Assembly: GCA_902465015.1 (NCBI GenBank)
Contig: CABQLK010000051.1
Location: 1-13,720 of the forward strand
Direction: 5' to 3'
DNA length: 13,720 nucleotides
DNA from: an uncultured Collinsella sp.
GTDB lineage: Bacteria > Actinomycetota > Coriobacteriia > Coriobacteriales > Coriobacteriaceae
The position numbers and the translations under genes were made by a program. Positions 1 through 6,350 of this stretch are shown here, in pieces. Below the pieces are notes generated by a model. It was not told where the DNA came from. It worked only from the letters and a program-made list of their open reading frames with translations, and searched no databases. Each line of letters begins with the position of its first letter. Position 1 is the first letter of the stretch.

Positions 1-13
1 AGCCTACTTTCTC

Positions 14-53
14 TTTAGAGAGACATTTAGAGAGACGAGCGTAATCTCTCTAA
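14..53. repeat. Tandem 12-bp repeat with inverted third arm
   Basis: Two near-identical 12-bp units (TTTAGAGAGACA at 14-25 and TTTAGAGAGACG at 26-37) stand in tandem. The core TTAGAGAGA at 27-35 is followed, after 9 nt, by its perfect reverse complement at 45-53. TCTCT at 10-14 also pairs with AGAGA at 17-21. The block could be a hairpin or a clustered protein-binding site. No gene lies nearby in the window, so its role is unknown. Confidence 0.45.
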
Positions 54-124
54 CCATGGGTCCTGCTCTCAAAACGCATACACCCCAACCGCAACTTCGT
101 TTGACGTGCATTGACCCGCAGGCG

Positions 125-153
125 TGCCAAAAAGGGACAGGTTTATTTTGGCA
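125..153. repeat. Perfect 8-bp inverted repeat, REP-like intergenic element
   Basis: TGCCAAAA at 125-132 and TTTTGGCA at 146-153 are perfect reverse complements around a 13-nt centre. The surrounding 60-177 stretch shows no convincing gene. The arrangement looks like a short extragenic palindrome of the kind repeated in bacterial genomes, but only one copy is present here, so repetition is a guess. Confidence 0.35.
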
Positions 154-177
154 GGTTTTATCTGGGGAAACGCAAAT

Positions 178-210
178 AGGGCCGTGACACCCATACGGCG
201 TCGCGGCCCT
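178..210 (-). terminator. Intrinsic terminator downstream of PTS EIIA
   Basis: AGGGCCG at 178-184 pairs perfectly with CGGCCCT at 204-210. The stem extends to 188/200 with one G-U pair on the plus strand. On the minus strand the stem is preceded by AAAA and followed by TATTTG; on the plus strand it is followed by TTTTCC. It sits about 45 nt past the stop of the last operon gene, so it probably ends the operon and may work in both directions. Confidence 0.65.
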
Positions 211-252
211 TTTCCTTGGAGAAGGATCAATTGATTGAACGGGATGACCGTT

Positions 253-705
253 CTAGTCTTCGAGTCCGCTATTGATGAGCTCCGCAATCTCAACGGGATC
301 GGTGCTCGCGCGCACCTTGTCACGGAAGCCGGCGTCCATCAGCATCACGGCAGCCCTGGAGAGCAGACGCAGGTGCGTAGTTCCGGCCTCGCCGGCGGGC
401 ACGTACAGCGCGAGCGCAACATCGACGGGCACCCCATCGAAGCTCGGCCATTCAACGGGTTCGGTCAGTTTAAGCACGGCAACGCCCGGCGTGTGGATCG
501 CGTCGCTTTTGGCATGCGGAACGGCAAAACCGGCGACAAGGCCGGTCTCGGCCTCGTTCTCGCGAGCAATGAAGGCGGCCTCTACGGCAGATGCGTCATC
601 GGCAAAGCCGAGCTCGATGGCCTGCTCGGACAAATAATGCAGGGCGTCCTCGCGCGAGGCGGCGGTATACCCGATTGTCACTTGGTTGGCAGATACAAAT
701 CCCAT
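253..705 (-). CDS. PTS sugar transporter EIIA, fructose/mannitol type
   Basis: This 150-residue cytoplasmic protein is a stand-alone EIIA domain of the fructose/mannitol PTS family (PTS_EIIA_2). It should take phosphate from HPr and pass it to the EIIB domain of the EIIBC encoded at 4776-6248. The motif GFAVPHAKSDAI at residues 59-70 contains the expected phosphorylated histidine, H64, and the length is normal for a single domain. The start is supported by an AAGGAAGG ribosome binding site about 5 nt upstream, which overlaps the stop of the preceding transketolase gene (11-bp gap). It is the last gene of the operon, far from its EIIBC partner. I infer the pairing because this is the only EIIA in the window; cross-talk with other PTS permeases is possible. 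Confidence 0.9.
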   Translation of the reverse strand: MGFVSANQVTIGYTAASREDALHYLSEQAIELGFADDASAVEAAFIARENEAETGLVAGFAVPHAKSDAIHTPGVAVLKLTEPVEWPSFDGVPVDVALALYVPAGEAGTTHLRLLSRAAVMLMDAGFRDKVRASTDPVEIAELINSGLED

Positions 706-716
706 GGAAACCTTCC

Positions 717-1655
717 TTACAACACGGACCTGACCGCAGCTTCGATGCCGTCGGCGTCCAAACCGTACTTGTGCAGCAAATCGACCGCAGGGCCGGACTC
801 GCCATACACATCGCGCACGCCGACGCGACGCATCGGCACCGGATGCTGCTCCGCGAGCACCGAGGCCACGGCCTCGCCAAGACCACCGATAATCGAATGC
901 TCCTCGGCAGTGACCACACGACCAGTCTTCTTGGCGCTGGCAACCACCAGGCGCTCATCAAGCGGCTTGATCGTGTGCATATTGATGACCTCGGCATCGA
1001 TACCATCGGCAGCGAGCGCCTCGGCAGCCTCAAGCGCCTCAGCGACCATAAGGCCACAAGCGATGATGGTCACATCGGACCCCTCGCGCACGACCACGCC
1101 GCGACCAATCTTGAACTCATAGTCCTCGCAGTCGTTGATGACCGGTGTTGCCAGGCGTCCGAAACGCATGTAAACCGGGCCCTCAAACTCATAGGCGGCG
1201 CGCACGCATGCGCGAGCCTCGATGTCATCGGCGGGAACGACCACCGTCATACCCGGAATCGTGCGCATGAGCGCGATATCCTCGCAGCACTGATGCGTAG
1301 CGCCGTCTTCACCGACCGAGATGCCCGCATGCGTAGCGCCAATTTTGACGTTGAGGTGCGGATACCCGATGGAATTACGCACCTGCTCGTACGCACGGCC
1401 GGCGGCGAACATAGCAAAGGTGCTCGCAAAGGCGACGTGACCCGTGGTCGCAATACCGGCGGCGAGCCCCATCAGGTTGCTCTCGGCAATGCCGGCGTCG
1501 TAGAAGCGCTCAGGGTGAGCGGCCTTAAACTTACCGGTCTGCGTAGCGGCGGCCAGGTCGGCATCGAGCACTACAAAGTCATCGTGCTCATTGCCCAGCC
1601 CGACAAGCGCCTCGCCGTAGCTTGCGCGCGTGGCGATTTTTTTGACCTCTGCCAT
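717..1655 (-). CDS. Transketolase, C-terminal subunit (split transketolase)
   Basis: This 312-residue protein carries the pyrimidine-binding and C-terminal domains of a two-subunit transketolase. Together with the product of 1655-2485 it should transfer a two-carbon ketol unit from ketose to aldose phosphates using thiamine diphosphate. GIAESN at residues 55-60 holds the glutamate (E58) that activates the cofactor. ASTF (77-80) and THAGISVGEDGATHQ (108-122) hold the aromatic and histidine residues that contact cofactor and substrate. Its ATG overlaps the stop of the N-terminal subunit gene by one base (TAATG), with an AGGAG-rich site just upstream, so translation is probably coupled and subunit amounts matched. 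DXS-like and apulose-phosphate transketolases share this split architecture, so the exact substrate is inferred from the transaldolase neighbour. Confidence 0.92.
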   Translation of the reverse strand: MAEVKKIATRASYGEALVGLGNEHDDFVVLDADLAAATQTGKFKAAHPERFYDAGIAESNLMGLAAGIATTGHVAFASTFAMFAAGRAYEQVRNSIGYPHLNVKIGATHAGISVGEDGATHQCCEDIALMRTIPGMTVVVPADDIEARACVRAAYEFEGPVYMRFGRLATPVINDCEDYEFKIGRGVVVREGSDVTIIACGLMVAEALEAAEALAADGIDAEVINMHTIKPLDERLVVASAKKTGRVVTAEEHSIIGGLGEAVASVLAEQHPVPMRRVGVRDVYGESGPAVDLLHKYGLDADGIEAAVRSVL

Positions 1656-2485
1656 TAGAGCTCCTCTCCTGCTGCCGCGAGCTCGGCCATGGCCTGCTCA
1701 AACTGCTCGTCATTGGGCGCCTTGCCATGCCAGCCCACCTGGTTTTCCATAAAGGAGACGCCTTTGCCCTTCACCGTCTCGGCGATGATAGCGACGGGCG
1801 TGCCGGTCACCTCGCGAGCCTCGGCGAAAGCCGCCTCAATCTGCGCCATGTCGTTGCCATCGGCCAGCTCGATCACATGCCACTTAAAGGCGCGGAACTT
1901 GTCAGCGAGCGGCATGGCCGAGTTGACCTCATCGATCGTGCCGTCAATCTGCAGGCCGTTGTGGTCGACGACGGCAACAAGATTGTCGAGCGCATGGTTG
2001 CCGGCAAACATGGCCGCCTCCCACACCTGACCCTCCTCGCACTCGCCGTCGCCCAACAGCGTGTAGACACGGTAGCTGTCGCCCCAGTGCTTTGCGGCGA
2101 GCGCCATTCCAACCGCGGCGGAGATACCCTGACCGAGCGATCCGGTAGACATGTCGACGCCCGGCGTGTCATTCATATTGGGATGGCCCTGCAGGCGGCT
2201 GCCGATATGACGGAGCGTCTCGAGCTCCTCCTTGGGAAAGAATCCGCGTTCGGCGAGCACGGCATAGAGTGCCGGAGCGCAATGTCCCTTGGAGAGCACA
2301 AAGCGATCGCGCTCGGCGCGGCTCGGATTCGCCGGGTCGACATCCATTTCCTCAAAGTAGAGGTAGGTCATAATGTCGGCGGCGCCAAGCGATCCGCCCG
2401 GATGCCCCGACTTGGCGGCGTGGACGCCCGTGACAATACCGCGGCGAACCTCATTGGCAATCTTGGCCAGTTCCTGATCGGTCAT
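1655..2485 (-). CDS. Transketolase, N-terminal subunit (split transketolase)
   Basis: This 276-residue protein is the thiamine-diphosphate-binding half of the split transketolase. Family motifs seen in order are SGHPGGSLGAADI (26-38), SKGHCAPALYA (65-75), GHPNM (100-104), and the cofactor and metal motif GDGECEEG (145-152) with its paired asparagine N176 in DHNGLQ. The length fits the stand-alone N-terminal half; fused transketolases are over 600 residues. I chose the ATG at 2485 because homology begins there and GAGAGGA lies a few bases upstream. An in-frame ATG at 2545 would add 20 residues encoded by an intercistronic hairpin and has no ribosome binding site. The gene follows transaldolase after a 62-bp structured gap and is coupled by TAATG to the C-terminal subunit gene. 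Confidence 0.92.
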   Translation of the reverse strand: MTDQELAKIANEVRRGIVTGVHAAKSGHPGGSLGAADIMTYLYFEEMDVDPANPSRAERDRFVLSKGHCAPALYAVLAERGFFPKEELETLRHIGSRLQGHPNMNDTPGVDMSTGSLGQGISAAVGMALAAKHWGDSYRVYTLLGDGECEEGQVWEAAMFAGNHALDNLVAVVDHNGLQIDGTIDEVNSAMPLADKFRAFKWHVIELADGNDMAQIEAAFAEAREVTGTPVAIIAETVKGKGVSFMENQVGWHGKAPNDEQFEQAMAELAAAGEEL

Positions 2486-2506
2486 GGAGTTTCCTCTCTT
2501 GAGCAC

Positions 2507-2537
2507 GCCGGCCCGGCATAACAAATGCTGGGCCGGC
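2507..2537 (-). other. Intercistronic hairpin between transaldolase and transketolase
   Basis: Two 13-nt arms, 2507-2519 and 2525-2537, are complementary at 12 of 13 positions around a 5-nt loop. They form a very GC-rich stem (GGCCCGGC core). On the transcribed minus strand no T-run follows, so this is not a standard terminator. Its place just before the transketolase ribosome binding site suggests an mRNA stability or processing element, or partial attenuation. Confidence 0.6.
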
Positions 2538-2547
2538 AGAACCATCG

Positions 2548-3231
2548 TTACTGTGCCTCGACGACCTTTTTCCAGTCAGCCTCGAACGAGGCAAGGCCCT
2601 GGTCGGTCAGCGGGTGATGCAGGCATTTCTTAAGAGCGGCCATGGGGACGGTCGCGATATCGGCACCGAGCAGCGCCGCCTGGGTCACGTGATTGGGCGT
2701 GCGGACAGATGCGGTGATGATCTCGACGGTGTCGTCGACGTTCTTGCCAGTCCAGTCATAGTTCTTGATGCAGGTCACAACGTTGTCGAGCTGCGAGATA
2801 CCGTCCTCGGCGATGTCGTCGAAGCGTCCCACAAACGGGCTGATGTAGCGGGCACCGGCGTTGGCGGCCATGAGGGCCTGCGTCGGCGAGAAGACAAGCG
2901 TCATGTTGACGCGCACGCCTGCATCGGCCAGCGCGCGGCAGGCGGCGAGGCCGGCCTCGCACACGGGAAGCTTAACCACGATGTTGGGAGCCAGAGCGGC
3001 AAGACGCTTGCCCTCCTCGATCATGCCCTCGGCAGTGGTCGCGGTGGACTCGGCGGACACGGGCAGGCCCTCGCAAAGCTCGGCGATCTTGAGCATGTGG
3101 GGTTCAAAGTCTGCAAGCTTGCCGCCGGTCTTGGCGTACAGGGACGGGTTGGTGGTTACGCCGGCAAGGCAGCCCCAGCTCTTGGCCTCGGCGATCTCGT
3201 CAAGGTTGGCGGTATCGATAAAGAACTTCAT
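2548..3231 (-). CDS. tal: Transaldolase, TalC / fructose-6-phosphate aldolase-like family
   Basis: This 227-residue protein belongs to the short transaldolase family that also contains fructose-6-phosphate aldolase (FSA). It should transfer the dihydroxyacetone unit between sedoheptulose 7-phosphate/glyceraldehyde 3-phosphate and fructose 6-phosphate/erythrose 4-phosphate. Visible features are the N-terminal FIDTANLDEI (4-13), GVTTNPSL (24-31), the Schiff-base lysine K87 in NIVVKLPV, and SPFVGRFDD (131-139). E61 (in VSAES) and F133 stand where E. coli FSA has Gln59 and Tyr131, which favours true transaldolase over aldolase activity. The ATG at 3231 has AAGGAG 8 nt upstream; an upstream TTG at 3258 is unlikely. 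An intrinsic terminator lies just before the gene, so its expression may differ from that of the two preceding genes. Confidence 0.93.
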   Translation of the reverse strand: MKFFIDTANLDEIAEAKSWGCLAGVTTNPSLYAKTGGKLADFEPHMLKIAELCEGLPVSAESTATTAEGMIEEGKRLAALAPNIVVKLPVCEAGLAACRALADAGVRVNMTLVFSPTQALMAANAGARYISPFVGRFDDIAEDGISQLDNVVTCIKNYDWTGKNVDDTVEIITASVRTPNHVTQAALLGADIATVPMAALKKCLHHPLTDQGLASFEADWKKVVEAQ

Positions 3232-3260
3232 GGTGCAAACTCCTTCGGAGGAATCCAAAA

Positions 3261-3297
3261 CTCAAAAGAAAGGACAAAGGGGATGCCCCTTTGTCCT
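3261..3297 (-). terminator. Intra-operon intrinsic terminator before transaldolase
   Basis: The arms 3271-3282 (AGGACAAAGGGG) and 3286-3297 (CCCCTTTGTCCT) are perfect 12-bp complements around a 3-nt loop. On the minus strand the stem is followed by TTCTTTTGAGTTTT, a T-rich tail typical of an intrinsic terminator. It lies between two genes of the same pathway, so it probably acts as a partial terminator or attenuator, or else marks a transcription unit boundary. Confidence 0.75.
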
Positions 3298-3301
3298 ATG
3301 T

Positions 3302-3337
3302 GCCGGGCCTGCAGCTGGGACATGCCCCAGGCCCGGC
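3302..3337 (-). other. GC-rich hairpin directly upstream of the intra-operon terminator
   Basis: GCCGGGCCTG at 3302-3311 and CAGGCCCGGC at 3328-3337 are perfect 10-bp complements. An inner GGG/CCC pairing (3317-3319 with 3325-3327) extends the fold past a bulge. In the transcript it comes 19 nt after the stop of the GatZ-like gene and 4 nt before the terminator stem. It shares the GGCCCGGC core with the hairpin at 2507-2537. Confidence 0.6.
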
Positions 3338-3356
3338 GTCGTGTAGGAAAAACTAC

Positions 3357-4631
3357 TTAGTCCTCGAGAGCCTTCTCGATGCGGCTCGTGACGCCCTTGA
3401 GGTTAAGACCGACGACGTACTGCTTGATCGGGCGCTTGATGTGCTCAATCACAAAGCGCTTGCCGTCGATGTCCTGGGCAGCGAGGTTGCGATAGAGCTT
3501 CTCGACCTGCTCCTTGACCTCGGGATCGTTAAAGGCGTAGTGGCCGGAGACATCCAGAATCTTCAGGCTGAGCTCGTCGTCGGCCAGAATGTCGTCAACC
3601 TGCAGGTTAACGTCGTCGCCGGTCATCCACTTGCGCCAACGCTCGGTCTTGATAGCCTTGACCAGCAGCGTGTGATACAGGTCGGAGGGATCGTCGCACA
3701 GGCCGTTGTCGACCAGAATCTGCTCGGTAGCGCAGAGCTTGAGGTAAGCGCGGGTCTCCTCGGTGCCATACTGCGGGGCAACGTTGGAGGCGGTCACGTG
3801 TGCCGGGATATGCTCGAGCAGCGTCGCGTCATCCAGGTAGTCGGCGTTGTGTTCCTTCAGACCCACGCCGTAGCGCTTGGCCATATCGGCAAGCTCGCGA
3901 GCGTTCTTGAAGTTGTAGTGACCGACCTGCTCCGTCCAGCGAGTAAGGGTGCCGGTCTGGCCGACGATAAAGGTGGGCATGGGGCAGCCGCGCTTCTCGA
4001 GCTCGGGCTGCAGCTGAGAAATGAACTCCTCGTACTTATCGGTAGAGGTCAAGCCGCCATTGGTCTCCTCGGTACCGACCTCATAGGCGACCTCGGGCAG
4101 GTTATGCTCGCGACGGTATTGCTCAAGGTAGTCGATAAGATCGATCGTGCGGCGAAGCACCACGTCGAGCGGAATAACCTTGCCGATCTGATAGGGGTCC
4201 TTGGTGGGGTCGACCATCAGCAGGTCAAAGCCCGCCTCCATGTCGGCGACAAAGGACTTGCGGGCGAGCTCCATGGCCTCGTCCTCGGGCAGGTGGGCGT
4301 TACGCTCCTCGTCGCGCTGCCACGGACCGCCGTGATCGCGGCACAGGTAGTACGGGCCGGTGTAACCCACCTCGTCGGCAACCTTCTTGATGTCGGCGGC
4401 AAAGCGCGTCTGGTCCCAACCGTTGACGTAGCCGGCGCCCATCTCGTCCATATCGACCTGGTTGCGGCTAGCGATAAACATGGGCGGGAAATCCTCGTCC
4501 TTGGCAAGCTCGAACACGGCCTGAATCAGGTTGGGGCTCATGGGGCCAATGCCGACCATGGTTGCGTGATCGCCGCTATCCTGCAGCTTGAGCATGCCCT
4601 GAACGGCCTGGCGGATGGTGAGGTTGGACAT
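3357..4631 (-). CDS. GatZ/KbaZ-family protein (putative tagatose-6-phosphate epimerase)
   Basis: This 424-residue protein belongs to the family annotated as the non-catalytic subunit of class II D-tagatose-bisphosphate aldolase (GatZ/KbaZ, Pfam Tagatose_6_P_K). Family landmarks are recognisable but diverged: SRNQVDMDEMG (55-65), CRDHGGPWQ (97-105, matching GDHLGP in GatZ), MVDPTKD (139-145), YEVGTEETNGG (183-193) and KEHNADYL (259-266). No GatY/KbaY catalytic partner is encoded nearby. Some members of this family are reported to be D-tagatose 6-phosphate 4-epimerases, so I infer an epimerase acting on the phosphorylated sugar delivered by the PTS; this is unproven for this protein. The ATG is preceded by GAAGGAG. 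The gene lies 144 bp after EIIBC, in a gap with strong RNA structure. Confidence 0.85.
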   Translation of the reverse strand: MSNLTIRQAVQGMLKLQDSGDHATMVGIGPMSPNLIQAVFELAKDEDFPPMFIASRNQVDMDEMGAGYVNGWDQTRFAADIKKVADEVGYTGPYYLCRDHGGPWQRDEERNAHLPEDEAMELARKSFVADMEAGFDLLMVDPTKDPYQIGKVIPLDVVLRRTIDLIDYLEQYRREHNLPEVAYEVGTEETNGGLTSTDKYEEFISQLQPELEKRGCPMPTFIVGQTGTLTRWTEQVGHYNFKNARELADMAKRYGVGLKEHNADYLDDATLLEHIPAHVTASNVAPQYGTEETRAYLKLCATEQILVDNGLCDDPSDLYHTLLVKAIKTERWRKWMTGDDVNLQVDDILADDELSLKILDVSGHYAFNDPEVKEQVEKLYRNLAAQDIDGKRFVIEHIKRPIKQYVVGLNLKGVTSRIEKALED

Positions 4632-4700
4632 TTTGTTCTCCTTCTCCAGAGGATTTTTGACAAAAGTTCCCTGGGACCCAGATGCGGGCCCTATCAGTAC

Positions 4701-4761
4701 GGATGGATTTTGTTGTGTAGGGGCGGTTGTGCGGAGTCAAATCCATCCCTCCGCACAACCG
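4701..4761 (-). other. Interlocked inverted repeats, possible RNA pseudoknot
   Basis: A perfect 13-bp inverted repeat (4724-4736 with 4749-4761) encloses a 12-nt loop. Ten of those loop bases (4739-4748, AAATCCATCC) are the perfect complement of GGATGGATTT at 4701-4710, outside the hairpin. The pairings cross but share no bases, which is the topology of an H-type pseudoknot or loop-tail interaction. No T-run follows on the minus strand. It lies in the 144-bp gap between EIIBC and the GatZ-like gene. The GTTGTG repeat (4712-4717, 4726-4731) offers a competing pairing. Confidence 0.6.
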
Positions 4762-4775
4762 GAGTCCTTAAAGGT

Positions 4776-6248
4776 TTACTTGGCCTGCTTATCGAGCGTG
4801 GGCTTCATGGCAATCAGGATTGCAGCGGCGACCACGGAGCCAATCACGATGTCCAGGCAGAACAGCGCGACGTTGTTGGTGGCAAGGGCGACGATAAAGC
4901 CACCGTGTGGGACGTAGCAGTCGATACCCTGGAAGGCGGCGAGTGCCGCACCCACGGCAGAGCCGATGCAGATGCCGGGCAGGGTGTGGCCAAGGTCCTT
5001 GACCGCGAAGGGGATAGCGCCCTCGGTGATGCCGATGCAGCCCATGAACAGTGCGGAGATACCCATCTGGCGATCGGCGTCATCGAACTTGTTCTTGGCA
5101 ATGAGCGCTGCAAGACCGCAGGCAATCGGGGGAATGGCGACGGCGACGCGGAACATACCGTTGGGGCCATAGATGCCGGAGGCCATGATGGCCATAGTAA
5201 AGGTCGAAGCGGTCTTATTGATGGGGCCACCCATATCGAAGGCGGTCATAACGCCAATGACCAGGCCCAAGACGACGGCGGAGCCGCCCTGCAGGCTACC
5301 GAGCACGCTGGTGAGCCAATCCATCACAAAGCCAAGCGGCGTGGCCAGGATGTAGATGTAGGCCATGCCCAGGACGAGCGAGGTCAGAATCGGGATGATC
5401 AGGATCGGCATGATGGTCTGGATGGTGTTGTTGACCTTCCAGGTCTTCATCCAGCGGACAAAGTAACCGCAGATGACAGCCATGATCATGGCGCCCAAGA
5501 AGCCGGTCGAAACGCTGTTGCCACTCGGGGTGACGACGGCGTTGTTGACCAAGTAGCCCAGGACAAAACCGGGGGCGAGCGCGGGCTTGCCGGCCATCGA
5601 GTAGGCGATGTATGCCGCAAGCACCGGAATCATCATGGAAATACCGGCCATGCCGATGGTATTAAGGCTCACCATCAACGGGTTGGTGACCTCCATACCG
5701 CTAGCACCGGCAGTACCGGATGCCAACGAGAAGGCGAGGAACACGCCACCGATAACGACGATGGGGATAAAATAGGAAACGCCGGTATTGAATGCATTGA
5801 GCAGCGTCTTGCCAGGATCGGCAAAGATAGACTGCTTGGACGCCGGTGTCGGGGCCTGCGGGGCAGCGGAGACGGCCTTCTTCTCTGCCTTGGCCTCGGC
5901 CTTGGGCGCGTCAACGGCGCCACCCGTCGCCTTGATGATCTCAACAGCCTGGTCGATGATCTTGACCGGATCGGCGATCACATCGGAAGTACCGACCTTG
6001 AGGAACTTGCCCTCGGCCATCTTCTGCTCAAAACGGTCCTCGTTCTCGACACCCACGTCGACGGACTCCAGGACCAGGTCGGCGGAGTCCACGTCTTCCT
6101 GCGTGAGCTCATTCTCGATACCCAGGCCACCCTGAGCCTCGACCTTGCACTCGATGCCACGGGCGGCGCATTCATCCTGAATCGCCTTCTGGGCCATATA
6201 CGTGTGGGCGATACCCACGGTACAGGCGGCAACGCCTACGATCTTCAT
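4776..6248 (-). CDS. PTS sugar transporter EIIBC, fructose family
   Basis: This 490-residue membrane protein imports a sugar while phosphorylating it. Residues 1-105 form a fructose-type EIIB domain with the phosphorylated cysteine C9 in ACTVGIAHT; the family norm is CPTGIAHT. An Ala/Lys/Pro-rich linker (about 112-140) joins a multi-span EIIC domain with GVSYFIPIVVIGG (156-168), DMGGPINK (338-345), GITEGAIPF (406-414) and VPHGG (446-450). No EIIA domain is fused; one is encoded at 253-705. The ATG at 6248 follows GAGGGA by about 5 nt, and the EIIB fold begins exactly there. It is the first gene of the operon, divergent from a LacI-type regulator. The family fixes the transport mechanism; the substrate is not readable, and fructose, tagatose or another ketose is possible. 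Confidence 0.93.
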   Translation of the reverse strand: MKIVGVAACTVGIAHTYMAQKAIQDECAARGIECKVEAQGGLGIENELTQEDVDSADLVLESVDVGVENEDRFEQKMAEGKFLKVGTSDVIADPVKIIDQAVEIIKATGGAVDAPKAEAKAEKKAVSAAPQAPTPASKQSIFADPGKTLLNAFNTGVSYFIPIVVIGGVFLAFSLASGTAGASGMEVTNPLMVSLNTIGMAGISMMIPVLAAYIAYSMAGKPALAPGFVLGYLVNNAVVTPSGNSVSTGFLGAMIMAVICGYFVRWMKTWKVNNTIQTIMPILIIPILTSLVLGMAYIYILATPLGFVMDWLTSVLGSLQGGSAVVLGLVIGVMTAFDMGGPINKTASTFTMAIMASGIYGPNGMFRVAVAIPPIACGLAALIAKNKFDDADRQMGISALFMGCIGITEGAIPFAVKDLGHTLPGICIGSAVGAALAAFQGIDCYVPHGGFIVALATNNVALFCLDIVIGSVVAAAILIAMKPTLDKQAK

Positions 6249-6292
6249 TGCTTCCCTCTTTTCATAGAGTTGCGTGCGCAAGACACCGTTTG

Positions 6293-6304
6293 CGGAGGCC
6301 TCCG
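6293..6304. repeat. 12-bp perfect palindrome in the EIIBC leader
   Basis: CGGAGGCCTCCG is a perfect palindrome about 45 nt upstream of the EIIBC start codon, within the predicted untranslated leader. On the transcript its GGAGG resembles a ribosome binding site masked by its own complement. It could equally be chance in GC-rich DNA. Confidence 0.3.
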
Positions 6305-6320
6305 GAGCATCCCCTGCCGT

Positions 6321-6350
6321 TTGGACTTGCTGTCTTTTCGACAAGACCAA
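6321..6350. promoter_or_regulatory. Candidate operator dyad at the PTS promoter
   Basis: TTGGACTTG (6321-6329) and CAAGACCAA (6342-6350) match as inverted repeats at 8 of 9 positions around 12 nt. A nested TGTC/GACA pairing (6331-6334 with 6340-6343) lies inside. The dyad abuts the proposed -10 box and covers the expected transcription start, a typical site for repression. The divergent LacI-family regulator is the natural candidate ligand, but the half-site spacing is longer than usual for that family. Confidence 0.4.

Noticed and set aside
2486..2545. Upstream ATG that would extend the N-terminal transketolase subunit by 20 residues
   Set aside because: The extension is encoded by the intercistronic hairpin, lacks family similarity and has no ribosome binding site; GAGAGGA fits the ATG at 2485.
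717..3231. Sulfoquinovose breakdown by a sulfo-transketolase or sulfo-transaldolase route
   Set aside because: Split transketolase and transaldolase recall those pathways, but no sulfoquinovosidase, sulfo-sugar isomerase, sulfolactaldehyde enzyme or sulfonate exporter is present, and a PTS supplies the sugar.
4776..6248. Calling the PTS fructose-specific with a standard fruK pathway
   Set aside because: The permease is of the fructose family, but no 1-phosphofructokinase gene is present and the operon content points to different downstream steps.
6249..6350. TTG-initiated N-terminal extension of EIIBC
   Set aside because: The EIIB fold starts exactly at the ATG at 6248, which has a ribosome binding site, and the extension would overlap the proposed promoter and palindromes.
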